Source: Leminorella richardii (GTDB taxonomy: Bacteria > Pseudomonadota > Gammaproteobacteria > Enterobacterales > Enterobacteriaceae). From it: a stretch of 64,000 bases of DNA. A program made the position numbers and the translations under genes. Positions 8,870 through 17,722 of the stretch are shown one piece after another. Numbering within the stretch: the first letter of the stretch is position 1; each line of letters opens with the position of its first letter. The stretch spans positions 1,298,501 to 1,362,500 of the forward strand of contig NZ_LS483470.1 of NCBI RefSeq assembly GCF_900478135.1. Reading direction: 5' to 3'. A model generated the notes under the pieces. That model was not told the DNA's origin, searched no databases, and saw only the letters and a program-made list of their open reading frames with translations.

Positions 8870-9820
8870 ATGGCAAACAGCACACACTTGATAGAAAAAA
8901 TACGTTCCGCTTCCCGCATGATGGTGCGCGAACTGGGCTTTATGAATGCGACGCTGGCGGCGACGGACTACTCTCCTTCCGCTGTTCATGCGCTACTCGA
9001 GATTGAGTCAAACGAAACCATGACGGCGGCGCGGCTTGCACAGGCGCTATGCCTTGAAAAGTCCAGTGTCAGCCGAATGCTTGGCAAGCTGATTAAAGCC
9101 GGGGAAATTGAAGAATCATCCGTTGATGGGGACGGTCGGTTTAAACAGCTGCGCTTGACGGCCAAGGGTCAGCGTACCGTTGAGGAAATCCACGCTTACG
9201 GCCGCACGCAGGTAGAAACGGCGATGCAGCGCCTTAATCCTGCCCAGCAGCAGGCGGTTGCACAGGGCATTTCCTGTTACGCCCAGGCACTGAAGTCTCG
9301 ACGAACGGGAGAAGAAGATGCCATGTCCAGTAAAATTCGAATTGAAGCAGGCTACCGCCCCGGACTTGTCGGCAGAGTGGCGGAAATGCACGCGGCGTAT
9401 TACTCGACGCATTCCGGTTTTGGCCAGTTTTTTGAAAGCAAGGTTGCCGCCGGTATTGCTGAATTTGTCGGCCGCCTCGACGATCCCCGCAATGGCGTTT
9501 GGGCTGCCGTGCTCAATGGTCGAATCGTCGGTTCTATTGCGATCGACGGTCAGGATTTAGGCAACGATGAAGCCCACCTGCGCTGGTTCATTCTGGACGA
9601 CGGCTGCCGGGGCAGCGGCGTAGGAAAGGTTTTAATTGAGACCGCTATGGCGTTTTGCGACCAGCACAATTTTAAAGCCACTCAGCTTTGGACGTTCAAA
9701 GGACTGGAGGCCGCAAGGCGCCTTTATGAATCGCACGGGTTTGTGTTGACCTGTGAGGAAGAGGGCAGCCAGTGGGGAAGCGTGGTGACTGAGCAGCAGT
9801 TTACGCGCAAGAGGCTCTGA
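8870..9820 (+). CDS. MarR-type HTH / GNAT acetyltransferase fusion protein
   Basis: 316 residues from ATG 8870 (MANSTHLIEKIR), preceded by ATAAGGGA at a 9-base spacing. Residues 1-145 are a winged-helix MarR domain (LARALCLEKSS-type recognition helix, wing DGDGRFKQLRLT). Residues ~160-316 are a GNAT N-acetyltransferase with the acetyl-CoA loop in CRGSGVGKVLIE and the C-terminal ARRLYESHGF signature. Such fusions are a known family of single-protein sensors, but substrate and regulon are unknown. It stands alone between menE and a convergent lipoprotein gene. Confidence 0.85.
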   Translation: MANSTHLIEKIRSASRMMVRELGFMNATLAATDYSPSAVHALLEIESNETMTAARLAQALCLEKSSVSRMLGKLIKAGEIEESSVDGDGRFKQLRLTAKGQRTVEEIHAYGRTQVETAMQRLNPAQQQAVAQGISCYAQALKSRRTGEEDAMSSKIRIEAGYRPGLVGRVAEMHAAYYSTHSGFGQFFESKVAAGIAEFVGRLDDPRNGVWAAVLNGRIVGSIAIDGQDLGNDEAHLRWFILDDGCRGSGVGKVLIETAMAFCDQHNFKATQLWTFKGLEAARRLYESHGFVLTCEEEGSQWGSVVTEQQFTRKRL

Positions 9821-9917
9821 CTAAATCTTCTTGGCGAGTTGATATTATCGCTGAGTGCGCGCCGCATACGCTTAATTTAAATATGCGAAAAGAAGGTGAA
9901 AGGATTTGCCCAATTTA

Positions 9918-9936
9918 TGGGGCGGCAATCGCCCCA
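9918..9936. terminator. Hairpin between convergent genes
   Basis: Stem TGGGGCG / CGCCCCA with loop GCAAT, between the MarR-GNAT gene and the leftward DUF3053 gene. The U tract is weak on both strands, so the terminator role is inferred from position. Confidence 0.5.
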
Positions 9937-9941
9937 CTGCA

Positions 9942-10664
9942 TCACTGCTGATTTGTCTCAGAGGCTAACCGTAGCTGGACTCCCGCCTTCTTTACCTCGT
10001 TAAAATGTTCACCCATTAACTTCACCTTCTTTTTGTACGTTTCCCGCTCTTCTTCCGTGGCAAAGGAAGGGTGTCTTTTCTGAGCCTCTAATTTGCCGTT
10101 GTGGGCTTTAACGTAGTTTGCAATGTCAATTTCTGCCGCTAGCGCTTTTTCACTGGCGGTGAATATCGCCATCATAAGGAGATGGGGGCGGGCGACGGTT
10201 TTCTCGAAAGACCGGTTATATAAGTCAAGAACCTCACCTGAAAGCGCAGGATCTGTCGGCATTTGGCTTGCTCGCTGGAAGGCCTGTTCTAGCCTGCCGA
10301 TTCCGGACAGCAGCTCATCGTGCAGCTCAGCCAGCCTTTCCCGATTATCCAGTAGTTTTTGTGCGCTGCCTACATTCCACATTAGGTCAAAGTGCTGATT
10401 GAAGGGGAACATCAGCGGCGCTGCAATGGCATCATAGTCCGACAGCGTGCGATAGTGGTTGGCATAGGTGCCAAAAGCCGCCAACTGCTCATCGTCTAAC
10501 TGCGTGGCCGTCATGGTAGGCATGATAAGAATATGAAGTTCCAGGTATTCGGCAAACGCGTCGCGCTGTTTGTTTTTTAAATCGCAGCCCCCGATGGACG
10601 ACAGGAGAATGATAAAAAGCAGGGCGTAAAGAGATCTCAGGCTATTGCGTGGTGATGGAAACAT
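9942..10664 (-). CDS. DUF3053 (YiaF-like) lipoprotein
   Basis: 240 residues. The N-terminus has Arg, a hydrophobic run and the lipobox SSIGGC, so a lipid-anchored envelope protein is predicted with Cys27 as first mature residue. The region after the Cys (NKQRDAFAEYL ... PTMTATQLDDEQLAAFGTYANHY) resembles E. coli YiaF/DUF3053. Two adjacent ATGs exist (10667 and 10664); GAGGAG lies only 2 bases before the first but 5 before the second, so the second is chosen. Helical, no catalytic motif; function unknown. Confidence 0.7.
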   Translation of the reverse strand: MFPSPRNSLRSLYALLFIILLSSIGGCDLKNKQRDAFAEYLELHILIMPTMTATQLDDEQLAAFGTYANHYRTLSDYDAIAAPLMFPFNQHFDLMWNVGSAQKLLDNRERLAELHDELLSGIGRLEQAFQRASQMPTDPALSGEVLDLYNRSFEKTVARPHLLMMAIFTASEKALAAEIDIANYVKAHNGKLEAQKRHPSFATEEERETYKKKVKLMGEHFNEVKKAGVQLRLASETNQQ

Positions 10665-10827
10665 CATTTCTCCTCTATCCGTGATGAAGCATGGGATTTG
10701 TACTGATTGATGAGAGAAATCACCCGCACTTTAACTCGGCCTTGGATTCCTCAAAGGAGGGAGAAGGCTAATGGCATTTTATGAAGTTCTGATGAATATA
10801 GTATCAAATTGTTATTATTTGAGTGTT

Positions 10828-12543
10828 CTACTCTTCCCACACTACCTCCCTCCATCCTCTAACGCTGTTAAAAAAAGCAATCCCCAGTGCCTGAGTAAAC
10901 AGTTTACGAGGTATAACCGCTTCTTCAATTTTCCCCGTTTCCAGCAGCGCTTCCCGCTCGGTGCCGGGCAGCAGGCCGCAGGCGAGGGCGGGCGTGAGCC
11001 AGCGACCGTCGAGCAGCAGCGCGACGTTGCCGTTAACAAACTCGGTAATTTCATCGCGCTCGTTATACATCAGGTATTCGTTGTTCAGCGTGGCCTTGGG
11101 GTAATGATCTCGCAGAGTAGTCTTATGGTAAAGCAGCCGATTCTGGCTGTTAACCGGGAAAGGAGACCAGCGGGCGATAAGCGGTGACGTGAGCGGCTCG
11201 ATGGCTTCGACACCCAGCTCAAGCCTGCCGTTGGCATCCAACAGTAGTCGAATTTTATGGTTGCCGTGAATGTGATAGGCGGTGAGCTCCCTCAGGGCGA
11301 GTTCGACTTCTGGTCGATGGAACGGAAAATTGAAATAGCGGGCGGAAGCCGCCAGCCGGTTTAGATGTCTATTCAATAGGAAATAGTCGCCATTTTTGAG
11401 CAACAGGCTTTCCAACAGCTGCTCCGGCTGTTGAATGCCTTTAAGCACGCGGGTTTTGTCCACGACTTCCTGATATTCGTTTTCCGCACTGGAATCCCAG
11501 GTGATGCCTCCTCCCACGCCGTAGCGGGCGACGCCAGCCTGTGCGTCGATAACCACGGTGCGGATTGGTACGCTAAACAGCGCTTCCCGCTGCGGCGTGA
11601 TGTAGCCTATGGCGCCGCAGTAAACCTCTCGCGGCTGAGGCTCAAGCTCGGCGATAAGCTTCATGGTGCTGGCCTTGGGCGCTCCGGTGATTGAACCGCA
11701 GGGAAACAGGGCGCGAAATACCTCTGTTAGCCTAACGTCAGGTCGCGTTTTAGCGGTAACGGTGGAGGTCATCTGCCAGACGGTAGGGTATTGTTCAATG
11801 TCAAACAGGCTGGGAACTTCAACACTGCCGGGTTCGGCGATTTGGCTCAGATCGTTGCGCAGCAGATCGACGATCATCACGTTTTCTGCCCGATCTTTTT
11901 CGGAGCTGCGAAGCTTTTCCCTTTGAGCAAGATCGTCGTCAGAGTCTAGGCCTCTGGCGGCTGTGCCTTTCATTGGGCGAGTGGTAACAGTGTCTTCTTT
12001 CCAATGGAAGAACAGCTCGGGTGATGCGGACAAGATTTTGAAACGCCCGCAGTCCAGAAACGCGCAGTAGTCGGCGCGTTGAGCCTCTTTTAGCTGCGCG
12101 TAGAGCGCTAAAAGCGAGGCGTCGTCGAGGTTATTCTGGCGGCTTTCAAGGCGAATAGCGTAGTTGGTCTGATAGGTGTTGCCCGCCCAAATCTCTTGCT
12201 TAATGCGTTCAATGGCTGTGTGGTAGGTGTCGGCGTCGGTTAACGGTGTCCATTGTAGTGTGGGTACGCTAGTGGCCGTATCTGTGTCGATGTTTGTCTC
12301 TACGCTTGGGTAAATGCCAAACCACAGCAGAGGCATTTCTCCCTGCGGCGGCGTGCGGTAAAAAGGTTGGAAGGCCGGAGCGGCTTCATAGGCGATATAG
12401 CCCGCGGCATAGTTGCCCTCAGCTACCGTCTGTTCTACCTCTGCCAGGCACTTAGTAACCTCGTCAATATGACTGGTTTGAATAATGCGAATTGGGTGGC
12501 GAAACAGCCGAGTTTGTTGGTGAAAGTCAAAGCGCAGCGTCAC
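10828..12543 (-). CDS. pabB: Aminodeoxychorismate synthase component I fused to aminodeoxychorismate lyase (PabB-PabC)
   Basis: 571 residues making p-aminobenzoate for folate. Residues 1-365 are a chorismate-binding PabB domain: Lys192 in RPMKGTAARG is the PabB-type lysine (anthranilate synthases have Ala there), with LLRNDLSQIAEPGSVEV, CGSITGAPK and YGVGGGITWDS. Residues ~375-571 are a class IV PLP lyase domain with the cofactor lysine Lys474 in LYHKTTLRDHYP and EITEFVNGNVALL. It starts at GTG 12543 one base after the pabA stop, so the two are translationally coupled. In most Enterobacterales pabA, pabB and pabC sit at separate loci, so this compact fused arrangement is unusual and may be acquired or a second copy. 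Confidence 0.9.
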   Translation of the reverse strand: MTLRFDFHQQTRLFRHPIRIIQTSHIDEVTKCLAEVEQTVAEGNYAAGYIAYEAAPAFQPFYRTPPQGEMPLLWFGIYPSVETNIDTDTATSVPTLQWTPLTDADTYHTAIERIKQEIWAGNTYQTNYAIRLESRQNNLDDASLLALYAQLKEAQRADYCAFLDCGRFKILSASPELFFHWKEDTVTTRPMKGTAARGLDSDDDLAQREKLRSSEKDRAENVMIVDLLRNDLSQIAEPGSVEVPSLFDIEQYPTVWQMTSTVTAKTRPDVRLTEVFRALFPCGSITGAPKASTMKLIAELEPQPREVYCGAIGYITPQREALFSVPIRTVVIDAQAGVARYGVGGGITWDSSAENEYQEVVDKTRVLKGIQQPEQLLESLLLKNGDYFLLNRHLNRLAASARYFNFPFHRPEVELALRELTAYHIHGNHKIRLLLDANGRLELGVEAIEPLTSPLIARWSPFPVNSQNRLLYHKTTLRDHYPKATLNNEYLMYNERDEITEFVNGNVALLLDGRWLTPALACGLLPGTEREALLETGKIEEAVIPRKLFTQALGIAFFNSVRGWREVVWEE

Positions 12544-12544
12544 G

Positions 12545-13126
12545 TCAGGCGACCTCTCGGGTATAGCGGGCTAGAAAGCTGTGGATCATCCGCTGGCCGC
12601 CGTCGGTCTGTATGGCTTCGGGATGAAACTGTACGCCCTCAACGGGCAGGCTGACGTGGCGAATCGCCATAACGATGCCGTCTGGCGTTTTGGCGGTTAC
12701 GACTAGCGTATCGGGCAGAGAGCCGACGTCTACCGTTAGAGAATGGTATCGAGCAACGCGAAGCGGGTTTGGCAGGCCGCTAAACAGCGTCTGACCGTCG
12801 TGATCAATCAGTGCCGTTTTGCCGTGGGTTGGCTGAGGACAGGGAATGATTTTAGCCCCAAAGGCGCTGGCGATGGCCTGATGGCCGAGGCAGACGCCGA
12901 GAAGGGGAATGTGCCCGGCAAATCGTTCGATGACTGACATCGTGATCCCCGCTTCTTCTGGCCTGCCGGGGCCAGGGGACAGCACAATGGCTGAGGGAGC
13001 CAGCGTGGCAATATCGTCCAGCGACAGCGCGTCGTTTTTACTCACCTGTACCTGAACGCCGGACTGTCGCAGGTAATCGTACAGGTTATAGGTAAAAGAG
13101 TCGTAGTTGTCGAGAAGCAGGATCAT
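12545..13126 (-). CDS. pabA: PabA/TrpG-type glutamine amidotransferase subunit
   Basis: 193-residue class I glutamine amidotransferase. Catalytic triad visible as Cys79 (GVCLGHQ), His168 and Glu170 (FHPEAI). It supplies ammonia to the adjacent PabB domain; the pairing with a PabB-PabC fusion (not TrpE) argues for aminodeoxychorismate rather than anthranilate synthesis. Lies downstream of katA on the same strand, separated from it by katA's terminator. Confidence 0.88.
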   Translation of the reverse strand: MILLLDNYDSFTYNLYDYLRQSGVQVQVSKNDALSLDDIATLAPSAIVLSPGPGRPEEAGITMSVIERFAGHIPLLGVCLGHQAIASAFGAKIIPCPQPTHGKTALIDHDGQTLFSGLPNPLRVARYHSLTVDVGSLPDTLVVTAKTPDGIVMAIRHVSLPVEGVQFHPEAIQTDGGQRMIHSFLARYTREVA

Positions 13127-13192
13127 GCTGAACTGGCCGCGTTACCGAAAGAGAGCGGACATTCTAGCGAATGTCTAATGAATGGAAAGTGG

Positions 13193-13220
13193 AAAATGCC
13201 CCGCCGATGAAGGCGGGGCA
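13193..13220 (-). terminator. Rho-independent terminator of katA
   Basis: Stem TGCCCCGCC / GGCGGGGCA with loop GATGAA. Read leftward it is followed by a T-rich tail (TTTTCC), directly after the katA stop. Confidence 0.8.
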
Positions 13221-13233
13221 AGAGGGGAGAGAA

Positions 13234-14673
13234 TTACATCATCTCTTTCACGGCTTTGGCGACACCGCTGCCGTAGTCAGGATGTACCTGCGTAAACAGA
13301 TCAATCTGACGCTGGCGGATGTGCTCCGGCACGTGGATAAGCTCACCGGCAATGCGTTTGAACATGCGCTCGTGTTCTTGTGGGCTTAGTAGGTTAAACA
13401 GCGCTCTCGGCTGGCTAAAGTAGTCGGTGTCTTCCCGGTGGTTCCAGTGGTCGGCTGCGCCTTCCAGCGTTAGAGGTGGTTCTCTGAAGTCCGGTTGCTC
13501 TTTAAATACGCCGAAGCTGTTTGGCTCGTAGGTCGCGCCGTTGCCGCTGTTGCTGTCAACGCGCATAGCACCATCGCGGTGGTAGTTATGGAACGGGCAG
13601 CGCGGAGCGTTGACCGGGATTTGATGGTGGTTAACACCGAGGCGATAGCGATGCGCGTCGCCGTAGGAGAACAGTCGACCCTGTAGCATTTTGTCCGGCG
13701 AGAAGCCAATGCCGGGCACGACGTTAGCTGGGTTCATGGCGACCTGTTCGACTTCGGAGAAGTAGTTTTCCGGGTTGCGGTTCAGTTCAAGGACACCCAC
13801 TTCAATCAGCGGGGCGTCTTTATGCAGCCAAACTTTGGTCAGGTCGAACGGGTTGTAAGGCAGCTTGCTGGCGTCCTTTTCTTCAATCACTTGAACAAAC
13901 AGTGTCCAGCGAGGAAAGTCGCGCTTTTCGATAGCCTCATACAGGTCGCGCTGGGAGCTTTCGCGATCTTGGCCGATAAGCTTTTCCGCCTCGTCGTCCA
14001 TCAGGTTTTTGATGCCCTGCTGGGTGCGCAGGTGGAACTTCACCCAGTAGCGCTTGCTGTCAGCGCTGATAAAGCTGAATGTGTGGCTGCCGAAGCCGTG
14101 CATGTGGCGATAAGAGTAGGGCAGGCCGCGGTCGGTAAAGTCGATGGTTAACTGGTGCAGCGCTTCAGGAAGCTGGGAGAAGAAGTCCCACTTATAGGTC
14201 GGGTTGCGCAGGTTAGTGCGCGGGTCGCGCTTAACGACGTGGTTAAGATCCGGGAACTTTAGCGGATCTCGCAGGTAGAACACTGGCGTATCGTTACCGA
14301 CCAGATCCCAGTTGCCCTCTTCGGTATAGAACTTGATGGCAAAGCCGCGAATGTCGCGCTCGGCGTCGGCAGCGCCGCGCTCACCGGCAACCGTGGAAAA
14401 GCGGATAAACAGATCGGTTTTTTTACCAATCTCAGAGAAAATCTTTGCACGCGTGTACTTGGTGATATCGTGGGTGACGGTAAACGTGCCGTAAGCGCCG
14501 GAGCCCTTGGCGTGCATGCGGCGCTCGGGGATAACTTCGCGGTCAAAGTGAGCCAGCTTTTCGAGGAACCAAACGTCTTGTAGCAGCATCGGGCCTCTGG
14601 GGCCTGCGGTCATCGCATTATTGTTGTCAACAACCGGCGCACCGGAGCCCGTTGTCAGTTTTTTATCGCTCAT
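13234..14673 (-). CDS. katA: KatA, monofunctional small-subunit haem catalase
   Basis: 479-residue clade-3-type catalase that dismutates hydrogen peroxide in the cytoplasm. Distal haem residues His54 (RRMHAKGSGAYG) and Asn127 (VGNDTPVF) and the proximal Tyr region RLFSYGDAHRYRLG are present. The second of two adjacent ATGs (14673) is used: AGGAG is 6 bases before it and the family start MSDKK follows. Single-gene transcript between two terminators. No firm OxyR site was recognised upstream. Confidence 0.95.
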   Translation of the reverse strand: MSDKKLTTGSGAPVVDNNNAMTAGPRGPMLLQDVWFLEKLAHFDREVIPERRMHAKGSGAYGTFTVTHDITKYTRAKIFSEIGKKTDLFIRFSTVAGERGAADAERDIRGFAIKFYTEEGNWDLVGNDTPVFYLRDPLKFPDLNHVVKRDPRTNLRNPTYKWDFFSQLPEALHQLTIDFTDRGLPYSYRHMHGFGSHTFSFISADSKRYWVKFHLRTQQGIKNLMDDEAEKLIGQDRESSQRDLYEAIEKRDFPRWTLFVQVIEEKDASKLPYNPFDLTKVWLHKDAPLIEVGVLELNRNPENYFSEVEQVAMNPANVVPGIGFSPDKMLQGRLFSYGDAHRYRLGVNHHQIPVNAPRCPFHNYHRDGAMRVDSNSGNGATYEPNSFGVFKEQPDFREPPLTLEGAADHWNHREDTDYFSQPRALFNLLSPQEHERMFKRIAGELIHVPEHIRQRQIDLFTQVHPDYGSGVAKAVKEMM

Positions 14674-14959
14674 CATTTTCTCCTGTTAAAAGTGGTAAAT
14701 CCTGAATACGCACACTTAAAGCATATCCTTTCTATTATCTTACCTATCGTTATTGTGTATCCAATTGTTAAATTCTATTGACTTGATTAGCTAAATCGAT
14801 GTGTCGTAAGAATAATTTTGTTTTGATGATTGAATAATAATCCCTTATAGAAAGTAATGGCTTTGTAGGGAAGAGAATAGTTCAGATAAGCCGGAAGGAT
14901 CACAGTTTGAAAATATTTACGGCAGAACGGAGATTTTTAGTCTAGCAATGAGAAAACTG
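14674..14959 (-). promoter_or_regulatory. katA upstream region
   Basis: About 285 AT-rich bases between katA and the tyrP terminator. Repeated ATAG/CTAT tetramers near 14730-14750 recall OxyR half-sites, but spacing does not fit the full consensus. Otherwise nothing recognised. Confidence 0.3.
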
Positions 14960-14987
14960 ACGTTCGGGCCGCTAAAGGCCCGAACGT
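14960..14987 (-). terminator. Rho-independent terminator of tyrP
   Basis: Perfect 11-bp stem ACGTTCGGGCC / GGCCCGAACGT with a 6-base loop, 13 bases past the tyrP stop; leftward tail contains TTTT. Confidence 0.85.
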
Positions 14988-15000
14988 AAAAGGCAGGCAT

Positions 15001-16209
15001 TTAGCCGACTTGGGGTAATACACCAAAAACGATGCCGAACTGAATGATAATAATCGCGATACCGAAGGCTATTGCGGTAACAACACCGGTGGTACCTCCA
15101 GCTACCCGATAGGCTTTCGGGTGCAGTTGACGGGCTTTCAGCACCATTAGCGCTGGTAGCAGTAGTGCCAGAACCGAGAGAGCAATAGCGGCAAAGCCAA
15201 GGGCAATGATAAAACCCTTTTGGTAGAACAGGGCAAACATCAGCGGTGGAAAGAAGGTGACTACGCCAGTTTGCAGACGACCGGAAGCGGTGTTGCTACG
15301 CTTTAATAGGTCAGCCAGATAGTCAAACAGGCCAAGCGCAACGCCAAGAAACGAGGTCGCCAGCGCCAGCGCTGAGAACAGCCGCACAGAAATTTCTACG
15401 CTCGGTGCGCTAACCACTTCTTTAACGGCCTGTAGTAGCCCGTTAAGGCCAGACTCCGCAGCAATAATGCCGACAAAGGTGCGAGAGTCGATGGCGCCCA
15501 GCGTGGCAAGCTGCCATAGAATGTAGGCAACCAGAGGAATGGCGCTGCCGATGATAAAGATCTTGCGAAGCTTTGCCGTGTCGCCGTTCATATATTTCAC
15601 GATGCTGGGAATACTGCCGTGAAAGCCGAACGAGGTGAAAATCAGCGGGATGGCCGAGAGCGCTAGCCCCTGTTCAAGAGGAAGCGTCAGCAGGTTAACG
15701 CTTTTGACGTGCGGCAGCATCAGAGCCAGCATGATGACCAGAAAGACAATTTTAGCGGTAAACAGCAGGCGGTTGATGAGATCTACCGTGTGGGTGCCGA
15801 TGCAAACCACGCCGCCGCCGAGGATAGTAAAGGCTAACGGGCCGAAGACATGCGGTAGGTCGAGACCCAGTCCGTCGTTCAGGCTTATTCTCAATAGCTC
15901 TCCGCCGCCGCTTACGTAGGCGGCAACCAGTGCGTACATCAGGAACATGACCGCAAATCCGGTGGTCAAATTGCCAGCTGTGCCCAAGTAGCGCTTAGCG
16001 AGAGTGCCAAAGCCGTTATCGGGGTCGTTATGCTGATAAACCTCCACCAATAGCAGGGCGGTGTAACACATCATCAGCCAGAGGATCACCAGCATGGCAA
16101 GGGTAACGCCAAAGCCCACGCCAGCGGCCGCTAGCGGCATAGCAAGCATACCGGCACCAATCGTAGTGCCAGCTACAATAAAGATACTGCCCAGAGTGCG
16201 ATTTCTCAC
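15001..16209 (-). CDS. tyrP: TyrP, tyrosine-specific permease
   Basis: 402-residue inner-membrane amino acid/proton symporter of the aromatic amino acid permease (ArAAP/HAAAP) family with about 11 hydrophobic segments. It matches E. coli TyrP (403 aa) along its length, including MRNRTLGSIFIVAGTTIGAG at the start, SFGFHGSIPSIVKYM and LATSFLGVALGLFDYLADL. A strong TyrR box lies upstream. A paralogous tryptophan-type permease is present at 55-56 kb. Confidence 0.93.
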   Translation of the reverse strand: MRNRTLGSIFIVAGTTIGAGMLAMPLAAAGVGFGVTLAMLVILWLMMCYTALLLVEVYQHNDPDNGFGTLAKRYLGTAGNLTTGFAVMFLMYALVAAYVSGGGELLRISLNDGLGLDLPHVFGPLAFTILGGGVVCIGTHTVDLINRLLFTAKIVFLVIMLALMLPHVKSVNLLTLPLEQGLALSAIPLIFTSFGFHGSIPSIVKYMNGDTAKLRKIFIIGSAIPLVAYILWQLATLGAIDSRTFVGIIAAESGLNGLLQAVKEVVSAPSVEISVRLFSALALATSFLGVALGLFDYLADLLKRSNTASGRLQTGVVTFFPPLMFALFYQKGFIIALGFAAIALSVLALLLPALMVLKARQLHPKAYRVAGGTTGVVTAIAFGIAIIIIQFGIVFGVLPQVG

Positions 16210-16318
16210 ACGAACCTCGGAATATATTCGTTACGTTAAGCGATGTGGTCTGTGCGTAAACCGCACGTACCGCGACTTAGCGGCCTGCTGCCAAAGGGTA
16301 GAGGCCGGAATGCTCGCT

Positions 16319-16347
16319 AGGGTATGTGAGATAGTTTCAGCTGTCAA
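16319..16347 (-). promoter_or_regulatory. tyrP sigma70-type promoter
   Basis: On the minus strand -35 TTGACA (16342-16347) and -10-like TACCCT (16319-16324) are separated by exactly 17 bases, about 110 bases before the tyrP start. The -10 is weak, as expected for an activated promoter. Confidence 0.55.
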
Positions 16348-16361
16348 ACTATTGATACGAG

Positions 16362-16379
16362 TGTAATTTTTTATTTACA
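16362..16379. promoter_or_regulatory. TyrR box upstream of tyrP
   Basis: TGTAAT-TTTTTA-TTTACA matches the TyrR consensus TGTAAA-N6-TTTACA with one mismatch and lies 14 bases upstream of the predicted -35. In E. coli TyrR activates or represses tyrP through such a box; the same logic is inferred here. Confidence 0.8.
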
Positions 16380-16485
16380 TTCACTAAAAGGGCTGTCTGA
16401 GGCAGTTGGACGAGGCGCTTTTAGCTGATTATCGGCACTGAGCGGCGTAACATAACTGAATAAATGAAAGTAAATGGAGTGATAC

Positions 16486-17691
16486 ATGCTGATAGTCGAG
16501 ATGATGAGTACGGGAGACGAGGTTCTACACGGTCAAATCGTAGACACTAATGCGGCGTGGCTGGCGGACGTCTTTTTTCAGCAAGGGCTGCCGTTATCGA
16601 CGCGCACGACGGTAGGGGACGAGCTGGACACGCTTATCAGTACGCTTCTGGAACGCAGTCTCTATGCCGATGTACTTATCGTTAACGGCGGGCTTGGCCC
16701 AACCAGTGACGACCTGAGCGCTCAGGCCGCTGCAGCGGCAGCGGGCGTGGAATTGGTTGAACATCCGGAATGGATTGCGCATATGGAAAGCTACTTTGCC
16801 GATCGCGGTCGTCCGATGTCAGTGAGTAACCGTAAGCAGGCTATGCTGCCCTCCTGTGCCGAGCTGGTGGATAATCCGGTAGGTACCGCCTGTGGATTTT
16901 CACTGGTGATTAACGACTGTCTGATGTTTTTTACTCCCGGCGTGCCGTCAGAGTTTAAAGTGATGGTCAACGATCAGATCCTTCCCCGCCTCCGTCAGCT
17001 TTATGCTTTGCCACAGCCTCCTCTGTGCCTACGCTTAACGACCTTTGGCCGAACTGAAAGTGGGCTAGCGCAGCAGTTTGACAGTCTGCCTCTGCCTGAA
17101 GGCTGTGTAATGGGCTACCGTTCCTCTGCGCCGATTATCGAACTTAAATTAACCGGTCCCGCAAAGCAGCAAGAGGCAATGGAAGCAGCCTGGCAGCAGG
17201 TGAAGCAGGGCGTTGCCAGCAATATCCTGTTTGAAGGAACAGATGGGTTACCGGCATCGGTGGTGCGCAAGCTGACTGAGAAAGGTTTAACGTTAGCCGT
17301 AAGTGAAAGCTTTAGCGCTGGGCTGCTGAGCTGGGGGCTGACGTCGGTCGAGGCGCCGCTGCGCGGTGCCGAGGTGGTGCCAAAAGGGGAGGAAACGAGC
17401 ACGCTGGAGACGTTTTTGGCGCGGGCAAAGCGCGTGGCGGAACAATACGGTGCTGAAATAGGGCTGGCGGTGGGTGAATACCAAGAGGGAACATTGTCCG
17501 TGGCGCTGTGTACACCAACAAACAGCATTGCGCTACGGTTACGCTATATGCCGCGAAACCACAGCGTTCGGGTTCAGCAAGATGTTGCTGTAGCGCTGGC
17601 GCTGGATACACTGTCTCGCTGGCTGCGTGGAAGAGCAGATTTTGGTCAGCACTATGAGTGGCTTGAAGAGCAGGACATCATCATTCGCTGA
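16486..17691 (+). CDS. yfaY: YfaY, CinA-like protein with degenerate deamidase motif
   Basis: 401 residues, divergent from tyrP. Residues 1-165 are a MoCF/CinA-type domain (STGDEVLHGQIVDTNAAWLA, NGGLGPTSDD); residues 250-401 are the CinA C-terminal domain. The PncC/CinA nicotinamide-nucleotide amidase motif (TAES.TGG) is changed to VSESFSAG, so the deamidase half is probably inactive, as in E. coli YfaY. Length and both domains match that protein. Role unknown. Confidence 0.9.
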   Translation: MLIVEMMSTGDEVLHGQIVDTNAAWLADVFFQQGLPLSTRTTVGDELDTLISTLLERSLYADVLIVNGGLGPTSDDLSAQAAAAAAGVELVEHPEWIAHMESYFADRGRPMSVSNRKQAMLPSCAELVDNPVGTACGFSLVINDCLMFFTPGVPSEFKVMVNDQILPRLRQLYALPQPPLCLRLTTFGRTESGLAQQFDSLPLPEGCVMGYRSSAPIIELKLTGPAKQQEAMEAAWQQVKQGVASNILFEGTDGLPASVVRKLTEKGLTLAVSESFSAGLLSWGLTSVEAPLRGAEVVPKGEETSTLETFLARAKRVAEQYGAEIGLAVGEYQEGTLSVALCTPTNSIALRLRYMPRNHSVRVQQDVAVALALDTLSRWLRGRADFGQHYEWLEEQDIIIR

Positions 17692-17702
17692 TGTGAGATA
17701 TT

Positions 17703-17722
17703 TAGGCCGCTTGGGCGGCCTA
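17703..17722. terminator. Hairpin between yfaY and the LysR gene
   Basis: Stem TAGGCCGC / GCGGCCTA with loop TTGG between convergent genes, overlapping the LysR-gene stop. The T tract is weak; a bidirectional terminator is inferred. Confidence 0.5.

Noticed and set aside
16486..17691. yfaY as an active nicotinamide-nucleotide amidase
   Set aside because: The catalytic motif is degenerate (VSESFSAG), as in E. coli YfaY.
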